Shown here piece by piece: positions 34,401-41,342 of a DNA stretch of 64,000 nucleotides (its first letter is position 1; each line of letters begins with the position of its first letter). The DNA lies in assembly GCA_041538185.1 (NCBI GenBank), contig JBGORM010000001.1, positions 124,001 to 188,000 of the forward strand, written 5' to 3'. Made by a program: the position numbers and the translations under genes. The notes beneath the pieces were generated by a model. It was not told the origin of the DNA. It made no database searches and saw only the letters and a program-made list of their open reading frames with translations. This DNA comes from Melioribacteraceae bacterium 4301-Me. Lineage in GTDB: Bacteria > Bacteroidota > Ignavibacteria > Ignavibacteriales > Melioribacteraceae.

Positions 34401-34616
34401 TTGATGACGGATATTGTTGGCATTATCGGTTTGCTTCCGCTTGCTTTAAGCATTGGCGAAGGAACAGAATTATTAAAGCCAATGGCCATTGCTGTTATTG
34501 GTGGTTTAGTATTCGGATTATTACTTGTATTTCTCTTTTTGCCGTCGCTTTATTACATTTTTGAAAAGAGAAAAGAAAAAAAGGCCGTTGCTAAAAGCGT
34601 GGTGATTCGTGAATAG
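31455..34616 (+). CDS. RND efflux pump, AcrB/HAE-like
   Basis: 1053 residues: 12 helices in the RND pattern, with the first at about 27-46 ('ATIIILMIAIVVVGILGYTQ'), two large periplasmic loops, and the TM4 motif 'GGLVVAITVLLDNCIVVLENI' with the essential Asp (but DN rather than DD, and Cys next). 'GEGTELLKPMAIAVIGGLVFG' near the end matches TM11-12. It is a proton-driven pump and the partner of the TolC and adaptor genes upstream. The DN motif differs from the DD of multidrug HAE pumps, so the substrate is uncertain. Confidence 0.93.
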   Translation: MSLEEKQKKSSVPQGGLSYHAIKRPATIIILMIAIVVVGILGYTQLATNLLPDITYPMVKVYVTWRGATPEEIEDNIATVIERKVATVDNLDYMESQCTEGLYALQVNFTYNADRDIAYQDVLSKLGQVRKNLPKDAEEPLVFKADPSQLPVMDLLITSDQMDLTKLRTYVENELQDQFTSIEGTAGTEITGGLKREIRVHIDPVKLQGYGLSVDKVAQRLKDENLELLGGRVTSARRDYIVRTVGEFSNVDEIGNLIISKGKNEGLVLLKDVADVKDAYAVQRIKNKLNQVEGVKLSVFKQTGANTVEVSDLIAKKLKELKTIIPPSINLDIIYDQADYIRAAVAGVRDAALIAALLVVIVTAFFLTGWKRVLIVSLTLPVTLLGTFFFMQLLNFSINIFTLGGLVVAITVLLDNCIVVLENITRIQEEEPEELHPVQKGATQVSGAVLTATLTFIALFLPFLLVPGLVSLLFRELIITVAITITLSLIVALTLTPTLTSLFFKEGKPVHIKKGIISKLADGIIALIIKPYKPILRWVLKFRWIVMLLTLGLFFVGLIFLNKIGSEFLPKADDGLITIKLKMPTGSSMEETHKVISQVENFVKHQPYIEKYSSLSGGKIWGLVTYEIANEGEVNIQLVKPSKRPMTTDEYVEWLTPLVQQNIKFPGLKMKVFHTKLKGIKQTGEFDIEVEVIAPRSEPIGNIYENATRVSGLLKQVDGLTGIDVSIDITKPEYQIFVDRTKAIDQGLSVNQVANTIKSSIDGNVPTQFKEKGYYYPIRIVVDETDIKSISDVENLSVYPNNGSKIRLNTIAKVEQRSGPLEIDRKDQNRVIKATANVQGRTVGEATADVQKLLSTFTLPAGYKINFGGQSQMLRENFNTMIIILLIAMFFAYVVLVINFEDFIKPFIILIRVPLSLIGVSYALYLTNQPIGVTVMIGFIILAGIEINQGVILITFIDQLREQGMSLIEAIQKAAVVRLRPILMTDIVGIIGLLPLALSIGEGTELLKPMAIAVIGGLVFGLLLVFLFLPSLYYIFEKRKEKKAVAKSVVIRE

Positions 34617-34785
34617 TCATTGCGAGTCGCGACTTGTCAGGACGAAGCAATTCAAAACAATTCAAGGGATTGCTTCACTTCGCTCGCAATGACTTTGACA
34701 GCAATGTCATTGCGAGGGAGGAACGACCGAAGCAATCTCTTATGTAGTAGTAGATTACTTCGCTGCGCTCGTAATGACAGGTTAA
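34616..34785 (+). repeat. Dispersed ATTGCGAG / GAAGCAATC inverted repeats
   Basis: Two tandem inverted pairs: CATTGCGAG...GAAGCAATT with GGATTGCTTC...CTCGCAATGAC, then again CATTGCGAGGGAGG...GAAGCAATCTC with GATTACTTCG...CTCGTAATGAC. A short ORF read across them is an artefact of the repeat. It is the same family as at 29338-29500 and lies directly after the RND gene stop. Confidence 0.8.
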
Positions 34786-34834
34786 GAGTAATGAACAATA
34801 ATAAACTATAATTATAATTTAATGGAGTAAAATA

Positions 34835-35536
34835 ATGTTAGCTAAAAAATTCTTTTTTGTTCTATTCTTGTTCGCAATAAGCAGTTTTGTATTTGCACAA
34901 ACTAAGTCATTTGATGAAGAAATTGCGCCGTGGCATAAAAAAGCCGTTATGACTTGTGGTATGCTTCGAAATATGGATAATTTTGATCAGAAAAAATTCA
35001 TTAAGAATCTTGATGAGCTTGAAGCGGAATTAAAAGCAATATCCGAAAAATATTTAAATAATCCTCCGGCAGAATATGCAAAAGATCCACAATGGAAAAC
35101 ATATCTGGAAGATTTAATGGATAATACAAATGTTATTCGTGAGAGAATTGAAAAGAAGCAATATCGACTTGCACAAAAATATTGCCCGTTCTATTGTATG
35201 ACATTCGGAAAGATGCACAGAAACAACGGCAGAACAGATTTGACGGATGTAATGTTTTCCTGGAGAGCAGAAATAAAAAATGCAATGGATATGTTTGTCA
35301 CTGGAAATTATGAAGGCGCAAAAAATCATCTTGAAATGGTTGACAGAATGTATGGCAAATTAAAATCATATCAACAAAAAAAGAACGATGCAAAGTATAA
35401 TGAGTTATTTGCACCTGTCGAGGAATCAGTAAAAGAGTGGAAAGACGGCGTTGAAAATAAAAATATCGAAAAAGCCAAAACAAACTTTGATAAGTTTATG
35501 AATGAGTTTGGTAAACCGTATATTTATACATTATAA
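34835..35536 (+). CDS. Secreted helical protein with conserved Cys/His/Met motif (paralogue A)
   Basis: 233 residues: signal peptide (1-22, ending FAQ), then a helical domain with 'PWHKKAVMTCGMLRNM' (H34, C41) and 'AQKYCPFYCMTFGKMHRNNGRTDLTDVMF' region (C117-x3-C121, M127, H128). These motifs are shared with the paralogue at 48269-48955. The C-x3-C near MH, with a second His/Met/Cys patch, looks like a metal or heme site in a four-helix-bundle fold, but it is not a CxxCH heme motif. No function known. It sits just downstream of an RND pump and upstream of a ferredoxin, so efflux- or redox-linked binding is inference. Confidence 0.75.
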   Translation: MLAKKFFFVLFLFAISSFVFAQTKSFDEEIAPWHKKAVMTCGMLRNMDNFDQKKFIKNLDELEAELKAISEKYLNNPPAEYAKDPQWKTYLEDLMDNTNVIRERIEKKQYRLAQKYCPFYCMTFGKMHRNNGRTDLTDVMFSWRAEIKNAMDMFVTGNYEGAKNHLEMVDRMYGKLKSYQQKKNDAKYNELFAPVEESVKEWKDGVENKNIEKAKTNFDKFMNEFGKPYIYTL

Positions 35537-35637
35537 TTAAACTCAGTGATTCTCTGTGTATACTCCGTGGTTCTCTGTGTAATAAAAATTAGTTACACGG
35601 AGAGGCACGGAGGAATCACGGAGTTACACGGAGTAAA
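35537..35637 (+). repeat. Gene-less CACGGAG palindrome
   Basis: Arms of repeated CTCTGTG/CTCCGTG units on the left (35541-35580) and CACGGAG units on the right (35593-35633) around an AT loop; about 100 bp in all. It starts right after the stop of the secreted protein and ends at a non-functional ATG (35638) before the ferredoxin start. Confidence 0.87.
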
Positions 35638-35655
35638 ATGGAGGAAAAATTTATT

Positions 35656-36300
35656 ATGGCAAAAGATTTATCAACACAGTTATGGCACGGAATAAAGAGA
35701 AAAGAGATTCCTTGGTATCCAACAATTAACGCCGAAAAATGTATCGGCTGTGAACTCTGCTATGTTAGCTGCGGACGTGAAGTATTTGAATATAACGAAA
35801 CGACTCACAAAGCAACGGTTGAAAGAAATTACAATTGTATGGTTGGATGTTCGACTTGCTCGACTGTTTGTCCAACAGAAGCAATTACTTTTCCAGGTCG
35901 TGATTTAATATGGAAATTCGAGAAAGAGTATAAGATATTTAAAGAAGTAAGAAGAGAAGGGAAAGAAAAACGTGAGAAGAAAAAAATTCTGGAAGAAAGA
36001 ACAAAGGCTGAAGCTGCACTGGCAAAATTAACAACAAGAATTAAATTTGAATTAGCCGGACAATTTGGAGAAAAAGGATTGCCGAAAATTCTGAGAGAGA
36101 TGATTGCCGCTCGTCCGTTTGATGTTGTAAACTTCCAGATGCAGGTGCCAACTATGAAAGGTGCAGATGAAGGGGCTCCTTGTTATTCTTCATTTGAAAT
36201 TGTTTCTACTGAACAGAAAGATATATCAGAATTTGCAAGTGAAGTAAGAAATTTGATTAAAGAAAAAGGAATTGTGTTAGTAAGTGAAACTAAATTGTAA
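35656..36300 (+). CDS. 2x[4Fe-4S] ferredoxin with extended C-terminal domain
   Basis: About 214 residues. C29-x2-C32-x2-C35-x3-C39 and C61-x3-C65-x2-C68-x3-C72 bind two clusters. 'EIPWYPTINAEKC' matches the shorter ferredoxin at 24850-25134. After a charged coil (about 90-125) a C-terminal domain, 'TRIKFELAGQFGEKGLPKIL' ... 'APCYSSFEIVSTEQKDI', is not recognised. The ATG at 35656 has GGAGG 11 nt before it; the ATG at 35638 is at the palindrome's edge. It is probably an electron carrier feeding a redox partner. Confidence 0.82.
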   Translation: MAKDLSTQLWHGIKRKEIPWYPTINAEKCIGCELCYVSCGREVFEYNETTHKATVERNYNCMVGCSTCSTVCPTEAITFPGRDLIWKFEKEYKIFKEVRREGKEKREKKKILEERTKAEAALAKLTTRIKFELAGQFGEKGLPKILREMIAARPFDVVNFQMQVPTMKGADEGAPCYSSFEIVSTEQKDISEFASEVRNLIKEKGIVLVSETKL

Positions 36301-36302
36301 TA

Positions 36303-36400
36303 TAATTCGGTGGTTCTCTGTGTCTACTCCTTGTTTCTCCGTTTAATAAAGAAAAGGTACACAGAGAGCCACAGAGAAATCACGGAGTTAAACGGAGAAA
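36303..36400 (+). repeat. Gene-less CACGGAG palindrome
   Basis: Left arm with CTCTGTG/CTCCTTG units, right arm ACACAGAGAGCCACAGAG..., with a short loop (about 36344-36357). It follows the ferredoxin stop directly and has the same polarity as at 35537 and 20122. Confidence 0.85.
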
Positions 36401-36530
36401 TATTAACAAGTGTTTTGAGACTGCTTCATTTCACTTGCCATAACAAAACATTAGATATAGACGAAGTCGATGAAGCAATCTCAAAATTAAAAGATTATTT
36501 TCCATCATTCGTAATGACTGTAACTAAATA
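36401..36530 (+). repeat. Degenerate GCTTC/GAAGC...TAATGAC repeat
   Basis: Contains 'GAGACTGCTTCATTTCACTTGC' type sequence (in part) and, further on, 'GATGAAGCAATCTC' and 'ATTCGTAATGAC', a worn inverted copy of the 29338/34616 family. An open frame crosses it, but it includes the palindrome arm before it and shows no protein features. Confidence 0.5.
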
Positions 36531-36554
36531 GATTAAAAACAAAAAGGATAAAAA

Positions 36555-37109
36555 ATGAACTGGTTAAAAAATCTTGATGAAGCAAAAGAAGAATCATTAA
36601 AATCTCACAAATTGATTCTTCTTCAATTTGAAATGGACGGCTGTGGTGGATGCAAAAAACTTGAAGCCACAACTTATAAAGACAAGAAGGTAATTGAAGA
36701 AATTAATGAATGGTTTGTGCTGTTAAAACAAGATTTAATCAAAGATAGAGAAGTTAGAAAAATGCTCGGAGCTTATTGGACTCCCGCTTTTTATTTTCTT
36801 GATCAAAATGGAAATTCATACTTTCATTTTAACGGTTATTTGCCGGCTGACGAATTCAGAGCAATGATACGATTAGGAATTGCAGAAACAATAATGCCTC
36901 GCGGCAGATATGATGATATAATTAAAATTATTGATAAAAATATTGACGATTTAGTTAATACATCTTTTTATCCAAAACTTTTAGTTGTCAGAGAAACAGC
37001 TCGTTATATCAAAATAAAAGATAATTCACAGTTAAGAAAAACCTTAAAAGAAATACAGAAAACGCATCCTCAATCAACAGAAGCAAAAATGTATTTCTGG
37101 GATGAATAA
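36555..37109 (+). CDS. Thioredoxin-fold protein with CGGC motif
   Basis: 184 residues. The N-terminal thioredoxin-like domain has 'LILLQFEMDGCGGCKKLEATT' with active site C30-G-G-C33, then 'YWTPAFYFLDQNGNSYFHFNGYLPADEF' (cis-Pro in TPA), followed by a helical C-terminal region. No signal peptide is seen, so it is likely cytoplasmic. It is first of several thioredoxin-like genes here and may belong with the CcdA carrier further on. Similar to DUF255/SoxW-like thioredoxins, but not assigned to one. Confidence 0.8.
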   Translation: MNWLKNLDEAKEESLKSHKLILLQFEMDGCGGCKKLEATTYKDKKVIEEINEWFVLLKQDLIKDREVRKMLGAYWTPAFYFLDQNGNSYFHFNGYLPADEFRAMIRLGIAETIMPRGRYDDIIKIIDKNIDDLVNTSFYPKLLVVRETARYIKIKDNSQLRKTLKEIQKTHPQSTEAKMYFWDE

Positions 37110-37111
37110 GA

Positions 37112-37212
37112 AAAATAATCTCTGTGGTTCTCTGTGTTTTCTCTGATGTTCTCTGTGTAACTTAAGAATATTACACAGAGAGCCACAGAGACAATCGGAG
37201 AACAACTGAGAA
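37112..37212 (+). repeat. Gene-less CACGGAG palindrome
   Basis: Left arm CTCTGTGGTTCTCTGTG..., right arm ACACAGAGAGCCACAGAG..., ending in diverged CGGAG/CTGAG units. About 100 bp, same polarity as the other gene-less copies. It lies between the thioredoxin-like gene and the broken gene at 37231. Confidence 0.85.
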
Positions 37213-37230
37213 AAACCAATTAGAGGAACA

Positions 37231-37526
37231 ATGAAAGTACAACTTGAATTTCAATATTTTGAAGGATGTCCAAATTACTTAAAAATGCAAAACAATCTTT
37301 ATGAAGCTATTAAGGGTTTGGCAGATAAAATTGATTAAAAAAGTTCTGGTGGAAGATGAAGTAAGCAGCAAAGCAATTAGGATTTCGTTGTTAACCAACT
37401 TTATTAATACACTGTGAGGATGTTGAAGGGGTTCCGGCATCAAAAGAATCAATGCTTTCTTGCAGATTTTATCCAAATGGAATTTCAACATTAGAAATAA
37501 TGAGAGAAATGATTATTCAAAAATAA
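37231..37526 (+). pseudogene. Broken thioredoxin-like/alkylmercury-lyase-like small gene
   Basis: Starts ATG with 'MKVQLEFQYFEGCPNYLKMQ', matching the FEGCP motif of small thioredoxin-like proteins, but meets a stop at about 37336. Shifting by one base continues as 'KKVLVEDEVSSKAIR'; after further shifts the tail reads 'EDVEGVPASKESMLSCRFYP' and 'NGISTLEIMREMIIQK' to a stop at 37524-37526. At least two frameshifts are needed. The C-terminal CR.YP.G pattern fits the same family. The intact gene would have been about 95-100 codons. Homopolymer errors cannot be excluded. Confidence 0.7.
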
Positions 37527-37548
37527 AATAAGGAGGAGAACGAATAAT

Positions 37549-37791
37549 ATGATATTAGTCAAAATTCTGGGTCCCGGCTGTTCAAAATGCCGCTCGCTTG
37601 AGAAAAAAGTAAGAGAACTAATTGAAAAGAATAACATTCCTGCGGAAGTTTTAAAAGTGGAAGATATTAACGAAATGATGAGTTATGGAATAATGATGAC
37701 ACCGGGATTGGTTATCAACGAACAGGTGAAAAGTTATGGTATAATTCCTAAAGATGAACAAATTCTTAAATGGTTAAAAGAGGGAGAATAA
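37549..37791 (+). CDS. Small thioredoxin-family protein (Thioredoxin_3, CSKC)
   Basis: 80 residues: 'MILVKILGPGCSKCRSLEKK' gives C11-x2-C14, and 'GIMMTPGLVINEQVKSYGIIP' carries the cis-Pro. This is the compact redox-active disulfide/MTH895-like thioredoxin, frequent in arsenic and mercury clusters beside permeases. Strong AGGAGG ribosome-binding site. The next gene starts 1 nt after its stop, so the two are co-translated. Confidence 0.9.
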   Translation: MILVKILGPGCSKCRSLEKKVRELIEKNNIPAEVLKVEDINEMMSYGIMMTPGLVINEQVKSYGIIPKDEQILKWLKEGE

Positions 37792-37792
37792 A

Positions 37793-38176
37793 ATGAAAAA
37801 AATAATTTCAAAATCCTCACTCTTAGCTTTTTTACTGCTGATATTATCCACAACACTATTATCACAGAGTAAAGAAGTAAAACCAAAAGTAACATTTATT
37901 GAATTGGGTTCAGTTAATTGTATACCATGTAAAATGATGCAGCCTGTTATGAAAAATATAGAGAAAAAATATGGTGAACAAATAAGAGTTATTTTTTATG
38001 ATGTATGGACTAAAGAACAAAGACCATATGCCGAGAAGTATGGAATCAAACTAATTCCAACACAAGTATTTTTAGATGAGAATGGAAAAGAGTTTCACCG
38101 TCACGAAGGATTTTATCCGGAAGCAGAAATAGATAAGGTGCTGCAATCAAAAGGATTAAAACCAAAAAAATGGTAA
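37793..38176 (+). CDS. Secreted thioredoxin-like protein (CIPC)
   Basis: 127 residues: signal peptide (about 1-25), then a thioredoxin fold, 'VTFIELGSVNCIPCKMMQPVM' with C43-x2-C46, and 'YGIKLIPTQVFLDENGKEFHRHEG' with the cis-Pro. Exported thioredoxins of this type reduce periplasmic thiols and need a CcdA-like membrane partner. One is encoded at 38404-39096, separated by a repeat block. Confidence 0.9.
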   Translation: MKKIISKSSLLAFLLLILSTTLLSQSKEVKPKVTFIELGSVNCIPCKMMQPVMKNIEKKYGEQIRVIFYDVWTKEQRPYAEKYGIKLIPTQVFLDENGKEFHRHEGFYPEAEIDKVLQSKGLKPKKW

Positions 38177-38343
38177 ATGTCATTCTCGTGTAAATCTACC
38201 TGTCGGCAGACAGGCGGGAATCCAGAAGCAAGGAATAAAATATGAGAAACAATAAAATGGATACCCGCTTTCGCGGGTATGACAGAAAAGACTAAATGTC
38301 ATACCCGTGTAAATCTACCTGTCGGCAGACAGGCGGGAATCCA
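38177..38343 (+). repeat. Direct 48-bp repeat pair with palindromic cores
   Basis: Two near-identical 48-bp units (38177-38224 and 38296-38343), each with CCTGTC-GGCA-GACAGG and ending GGCGGGAATCCA. Between them lies a palindrome ATACCCGC-TTTC-GCGGGTAT (38261-38280). They are relatives of the GTCATTCCCGC family at 15104. The block sits between the secreted thioredoxin and ccdA. Confidence 0.8.
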
Positions 38344-38403
38344 AAAAAGAGCGGAAAAATGGATTTTCGATTTCATAGGTATAAAAAAAGGAAATGAAAA
38401 CAA

Positions 38404-39096
38404 ATGCTAGATAATATTTTTACTACACTTTACGAAGCAATGAATGGTGCTGTTTGGATTGCCGTTCTTGCTTCTTTTTCATGGGGAGTTTTATCTATAC
38501 TTCTTTCACCGTGTCATCTTTCCAGCATTCCACTTATTGTGGGATATATTACATCTCAGGGAAAAATTTCTGTTAAACGTACCTTTTACATCTCACTTGT
38601 TTTTGCTTTGGGAATTTTAATAACAATTGCTTTAATAGGAATTATTACTGCTTCATTAGGGAGACTAATGGGCGATGTTGGCACAATCGGAAATTATATT
38701 GTTGCAGGAATCTTCTTTTTAGTTGGATTTTACTTACTCGACATAATCAAAATTGATTGGAATAGTGTGGGACTAAGACAAACGAAAGCAAAAGGATTAC
38801 TGGCTGCTTTAATATTGGGTTTGATTTTTGGAATCGCACTTGGTCCCTGTACTTTTGCATATATGGCTCCGGTGCTTGGTATCGTTTTTAATTTAGCACA
38901 ATCAAATTTCTTAATCGCCGTAGTTTTATTACTTGCATTTGGTGCAGGTCATTGCTCGGTTATAGTTGGAGCAGGTACACTTATTGGAAAGGTACAAAAA
39001 TACCTAATCTGGAGTGGGGGATCCAAGGTAATCCCGGTAATTAGAAAGACATGTGGATTATTAGTTATATTTGCTGGAATTTATTTGATGATGTAA
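38404..39096 (+). CDS. ccdA: CcdA/DsbD-like thiol electron carrier in the inner membrane
   Basis: 230 residues with six helices. C37 ('SILLSPCHLSSIPL') and C149 ('GIALGPCTFAYMAPVL') occupy the conserved membrane Cys pair of CcdA, in matching PC motifs. It passes reducing equivalents from cytoplasmic thioredoxin to periplasmic thiol proteins, probably the secreted thioredoxin at 37793-38176. A further Cys lies in 'GAGHCSVIVG'. No signal or periplasmic DsbD domains are fused. Confidence 0.85.
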   Translation: MLDNIFTTLYEAMNGAVWIAVLASFSWGVLSILLSPCHLSSIPLIVGYITSQGKISVKRTFYISLVFALGILITIALIGIITASLGRLMGDVGTIGNYIVAGIFFLVGFYLLDIIKIDWNSVGLRQTKAKGLLAALILGLIFGIALGPCTFAYMAPVLGIVFNLAQSNFLIAVVLLLAFGAGHCSVIVGAGTLIGKVQKYLIWSGGSKVIPVIRKTCGLLVIFAGIYLMM

Positions 39097-39174
39097 TTTT
39101 TTGGGAGGATACATCTACTTAATTCTTAGCTGTATCAAAAGTACTTGATTGTTAAAATAAATTATATATTTTTG

Positions 39175-39192
39175 TAAGTAATCATTTACTTA
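39175..39192 (+). promoter_or_regulatory. TetR-type operator upstream of tetR
   Basis: TAAGTAA (39175-39181) and TTACTTA (39186-39192) form a perfect 7-bp inverted repeat with a 4-nt spacer, 16 bp before the tetR ATG. The core AGTAA-N4-TTACT recurs at 39832-39845 after tetR, before fmdE. Confidence 0.65.
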
Positions 39193-39208
39193 TATACTGG
39201 ATTTAATT

Positions 39209-39811
39209 ATGACTGTTAAAAGATTAGATAGTGAGACAAGGCAAATACAAATTAAAAAGGCGGTGTTGGATATAATTTCTACCGAAGGTATTGGTAAGCT
39301 TTCAACACGTAATTTAGCCTTAAGAATTGGAGTTACTGAAGGAGCTCTTTTCAGACATTTTTCTTCCAAAAAGGCGATTATGCTTTCGATACTTGAAGAT
39401 GTAAAGAACGGATTAGTAAAAGAACAAGAAAGAATTACAAATTCGAAAGAATATAAAGCAGACGAAAAGTTATATAATTTTTTGTGTACACATGTGAACT
39501 ATTTAATTGCCAACAAAGGGATAACAATACTTTTATTTTCCGAAGCTGTACACATGAATGACCCGCAGTTAAAGAAACATTTACGTGAAATTCTTAGCAT
39601 ACAAAAAGAATTTGTGAGCAGAATTATAAAACAAGGTATTGAGGAAGGAATCTGGAATGAAGAAATAGATACTGAAGATGCTGCAATTCTTTATATGGGG
39701 ATACCTATTTCTTTAAACATTGAGTTAACTCTTAATCCAAAATTTTTTAAGAAAGAAAAATTCTGTTCTTCAATGGTTTCAATGATAAAGAAAACACTAA
39801 GAAAGAAATAA
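39209..39811 (+). CDS. TetR family transcriptional regulator
   Basis: 200 residues. The N-terminal HTH 'LDIISTEGIGKLSTRNLALRIGVTEGALFRHFSSKKAIM' is classical TetR, and the C-terminal helical ligand domain shows no clear family. Both flanking intergenic regions carry the same AGTAA-N4-TTACT dyad, so it is predicted to repress itself and the fmdE-tauE-porin-fmdE operon that follows. Ligand unknown. Confidence 0.9.
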   Translation: MTVKRLDSETRQIQIKKAVLDIISTEGIGKLSTRNLALRIGVTEGALFRHFSSKKAIMLSILEDVKNGLVKEQERITNSKEYKADEKLYNFLCTHVNYLIANKGITILLFSEAVHMNDPQLKKHLREILSIQKEFVSRIIKQGIEEGIWNEEIDTEDAAILYMGIPISLNIELTLNPKFFKKEKFCSSMVSMIKKTLRKK

Positions 39812-39830
39812 AATTTTTATAACATAATGT

Positions 39831-39846
39831 TAGTAAGTGCTTACTT
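39831..39846 (+). promoter_or_regulatory. TetR-type operator upstream of the first fmdE
   Basis: AGTAA-N4-TTACT at 39832-39845, inside a slightly longer dyad (TTAGTAAG..CTTACTTAA). It is identical in half-site and spacing to the one at 39175-39192. It lies 22 bp before the fmdE ATG. Confidence 0.62.
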
Positions 39847-39867
39847 AATAAATTAAAGAGGTGAACT

Positions 39868-40509
39868 ATGACACAATCTAAATTCAACATACCAGACTGG
39901 GCATTTGAATTTCACGGGCATCGTTGCCCTTTTATGCCAATAGGTTTTAGAATAGGAACCTTGGCTATGGAAAAGTTAGGTGTAGGGAAATCTCACAACC
40001 ACGAAATGCACGTATTTTCAGAAATGGGTGTTGGTCACCCTCAAGGTTGTATGCAAGATGGAATTATGTCTGCTACCGGTGCTACATTCGGCAAAGGAAT
40101 GATTGAAAGATTAAACTATGGAAAAGTTGCAGCAATCTTTTGGTATCCGGGTAAAAAAGATGCTGTAAGAATTGCACTTAAAAATGAATTTCAGGACAAG
40201 CTTGCACCACACGAATTCTTTAAATACCGCAAACAAGGAATAGAACCATCGGAAATTCCAGAGGATGTAAGAAACGACATTATCAACATAGTTCTCAATG
40301 CAACAAATGAAGAACTCTTTACAGTAACAATCTTGAAAGATTTCAAATATACACCTGTTAAAGGTTCATTCAACAAAGCTAAATGCGAGGCATGCGGTGA
40401 GTATGTTTTTGAAAGATACCTACGTGTAAAAGATGGAAAGAAAGTTTGTATTTCTTGTTCCGAAAGAAAAGATGAAGAAACAATTATTCATTTACCGAAT
40501 TTCAGATAA
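39868..40509 (+). CDS. FmdE family protein with C-terminal zinc ribbon (first of pair)
   Basis: 213 residues. The FmdE core has 'FHGHRCPFMPIGFRIG' (H16, H18, C20) and 'MGVGHPQGCMQDGIMSATGATFGKGMI'. A C-terminal zinc ribbon 'KCEACGEYVF' ... 'VCISCSE' gives C-x2-C pairs. FmdE was named from formylmethanofuran dehydrogenase gene clusters but is widespread in bacteria without methanogenesis genes; its function is not settled. Here it is under a TetR-type operator and is followed by a TauE/SafE permease and a porin, then a second FmdE. Confidence 0.88.
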   Translation: MTQSKFNIPDWAFEFHGHRCPFMPIGFRIGTLAMEKLGVGKSHNHEMHVFSEMGVGHPQGCMQDGIMSATGATFGKGMIERLNYGKVAAIFWYPGKKDAVRIALKNEFQDKLAPHEFFKYRKQGIEPSEIPEDVRNDIINIVLNATNEELFTVTILKDFKYTPVKGSFNKAKCEACGEYVFERYLRVKDGKKVCISCSERKDEETIIHLPNFR

Positions 40510-40518
40510 TGTTATAAT

Positions 40519-40543
40519 GTCATTCCCGCGAAAGCGGGAATCT
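40519..40543 (+). repeat. GTCATTCCCGC/GCGGGAATCT hairpin repeat
   Basis: Stem ATTCCCGC / GCGGGAAT (40522-40529 / 40534-40541) with loop GAAA. A near-identical copy of the 15104 hairpin, between the first fmdE and the permease gene. Confidence 0.82.
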
Positions 40544-40590
40544 AAATACTTGCTTACTAGAATATGAACACAAATAATGGGAAATAAAAT

Positions 40591-41340
40591 ATGTTATATA
40601 CAATTGTAGCAATAATAATATTTGCAGCTTCTTTCCTGTTTGCAATGCTGGGGCTGGGTGGTGGAATGATTTATGTCCCAGTCCTCAAATGGGCTGGCTT
40701 TTCGGTTAAAGAAGTTGCAATACCATTAGGACTTTTATTGAACGGATTAAATACATTACTGGCTTTAATACCATACGCCCGTAAAAAGTTAGTCGATTGG
40801 AAGGGCGGATTGGCAATGGCTCTGGCAGCCCTTATTTTTGCACCAATTGGAGCTTATACCGCAAAGTATGTTCCAGTAAATACATTATTAATACTTTTTG
40901 CAATTGCAGTTTTAGGCGCTGCAGTTAGAATGGTGTTTTTCGCAAAGAATCCCGAACCGGAAGAAATGATGAATATAAAGAAACGTTCGATTATAGGTGG
41001 TGGAGTTGGTGCCTTTGCGGGATTTGCCGGCGGCCTGCTCGGCATTGGCGGCGGGTTTATCATTGCTCCGATTTTAATGTGGATGGGTTATAAAACAAAA
41101 GAAGCTGCAGCTACTACCGCTTTTGTCGTTACTTTTTCTTCTTTCTCCGGTTATCTCGGTCATATGGCCGAAGGACATTTCAATTGGACTTTAACTATTG
41201 TAGTGGTGATTGCAGTTATAATTGGTTCGCAGCTTGGCGGAAGTTTTATGAGCGGAAAAGCAAAACCTAAATGGGTTAAAAGTTTATATGCTGCTGTACT
41301 TTTTGCTATTGCAATTAAACTCTTTATAGGGGCATTATAA
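40591..41340 (+). CDS. TauE/SafE family permease
   Basis: 249 residues, about eight helices, with the two TauE/SafE signature motifs 'FAMLGLGGGMIYVPVLKWAG' and 'FAGGLLGIGGGFIIAPILMWMG'. The family exports or imports sulfite, sulfoacetate, taurine-type sulfonates or related anions. Substrate unknown here. It overlaps no gene, but the porin follows by 2 nt and the FmdE proteins flank the unit, so co-transport is likely. Confidence 0.9.
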   Translation: MLYTIVAIIIFAASFLFAMLGLGGGMIYVPVLKWAGFSVKEVAIPLGLLLNGLNTLLALIPYARKKLVDWKGGLAMALAALIFAPIGAYTAKYVPVNTLLILFAIAVLGAAVRMVFFAKNPEPEEMMNIKKRSIIGGGVGAFAGFAGGLLGIGGGFIIAPILMWMGYKTKEAAATTAFVVTFSSFSGYLGHMAEGHFNWTLTIVVVIAVIIGSQLGGSFMSGKAKPKWVKSLYAAVLFAIAIKLFIGAL

Positions 41341-41342
41341 GA

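Noticed and set aside
34620..34811. 63-codon open frame after the first RND gene
   Set aside because: It is read through the ATTGCGAG/GAAGCAATC inverted repeats and has no protein features.
34835..35536. Secreted Cys/His protein as a c-type cytochrome
   Set aside because: The Cys pair is C-x3-C with no adjacent CH; no CxxCH heme motif is present.
36310..36531. 73-codon open frame
   Set aside because: Made of a palindrome arm plus a degenerate repeat; no ribosome-binding site and no recognised domain.
35537..37212. CACGGAG palindromes considered as a CRISPR array
   Set aside because: Units of about 10 bp repeat without spacers, arms are inverted, and real genes lie between copies; no cas genes.
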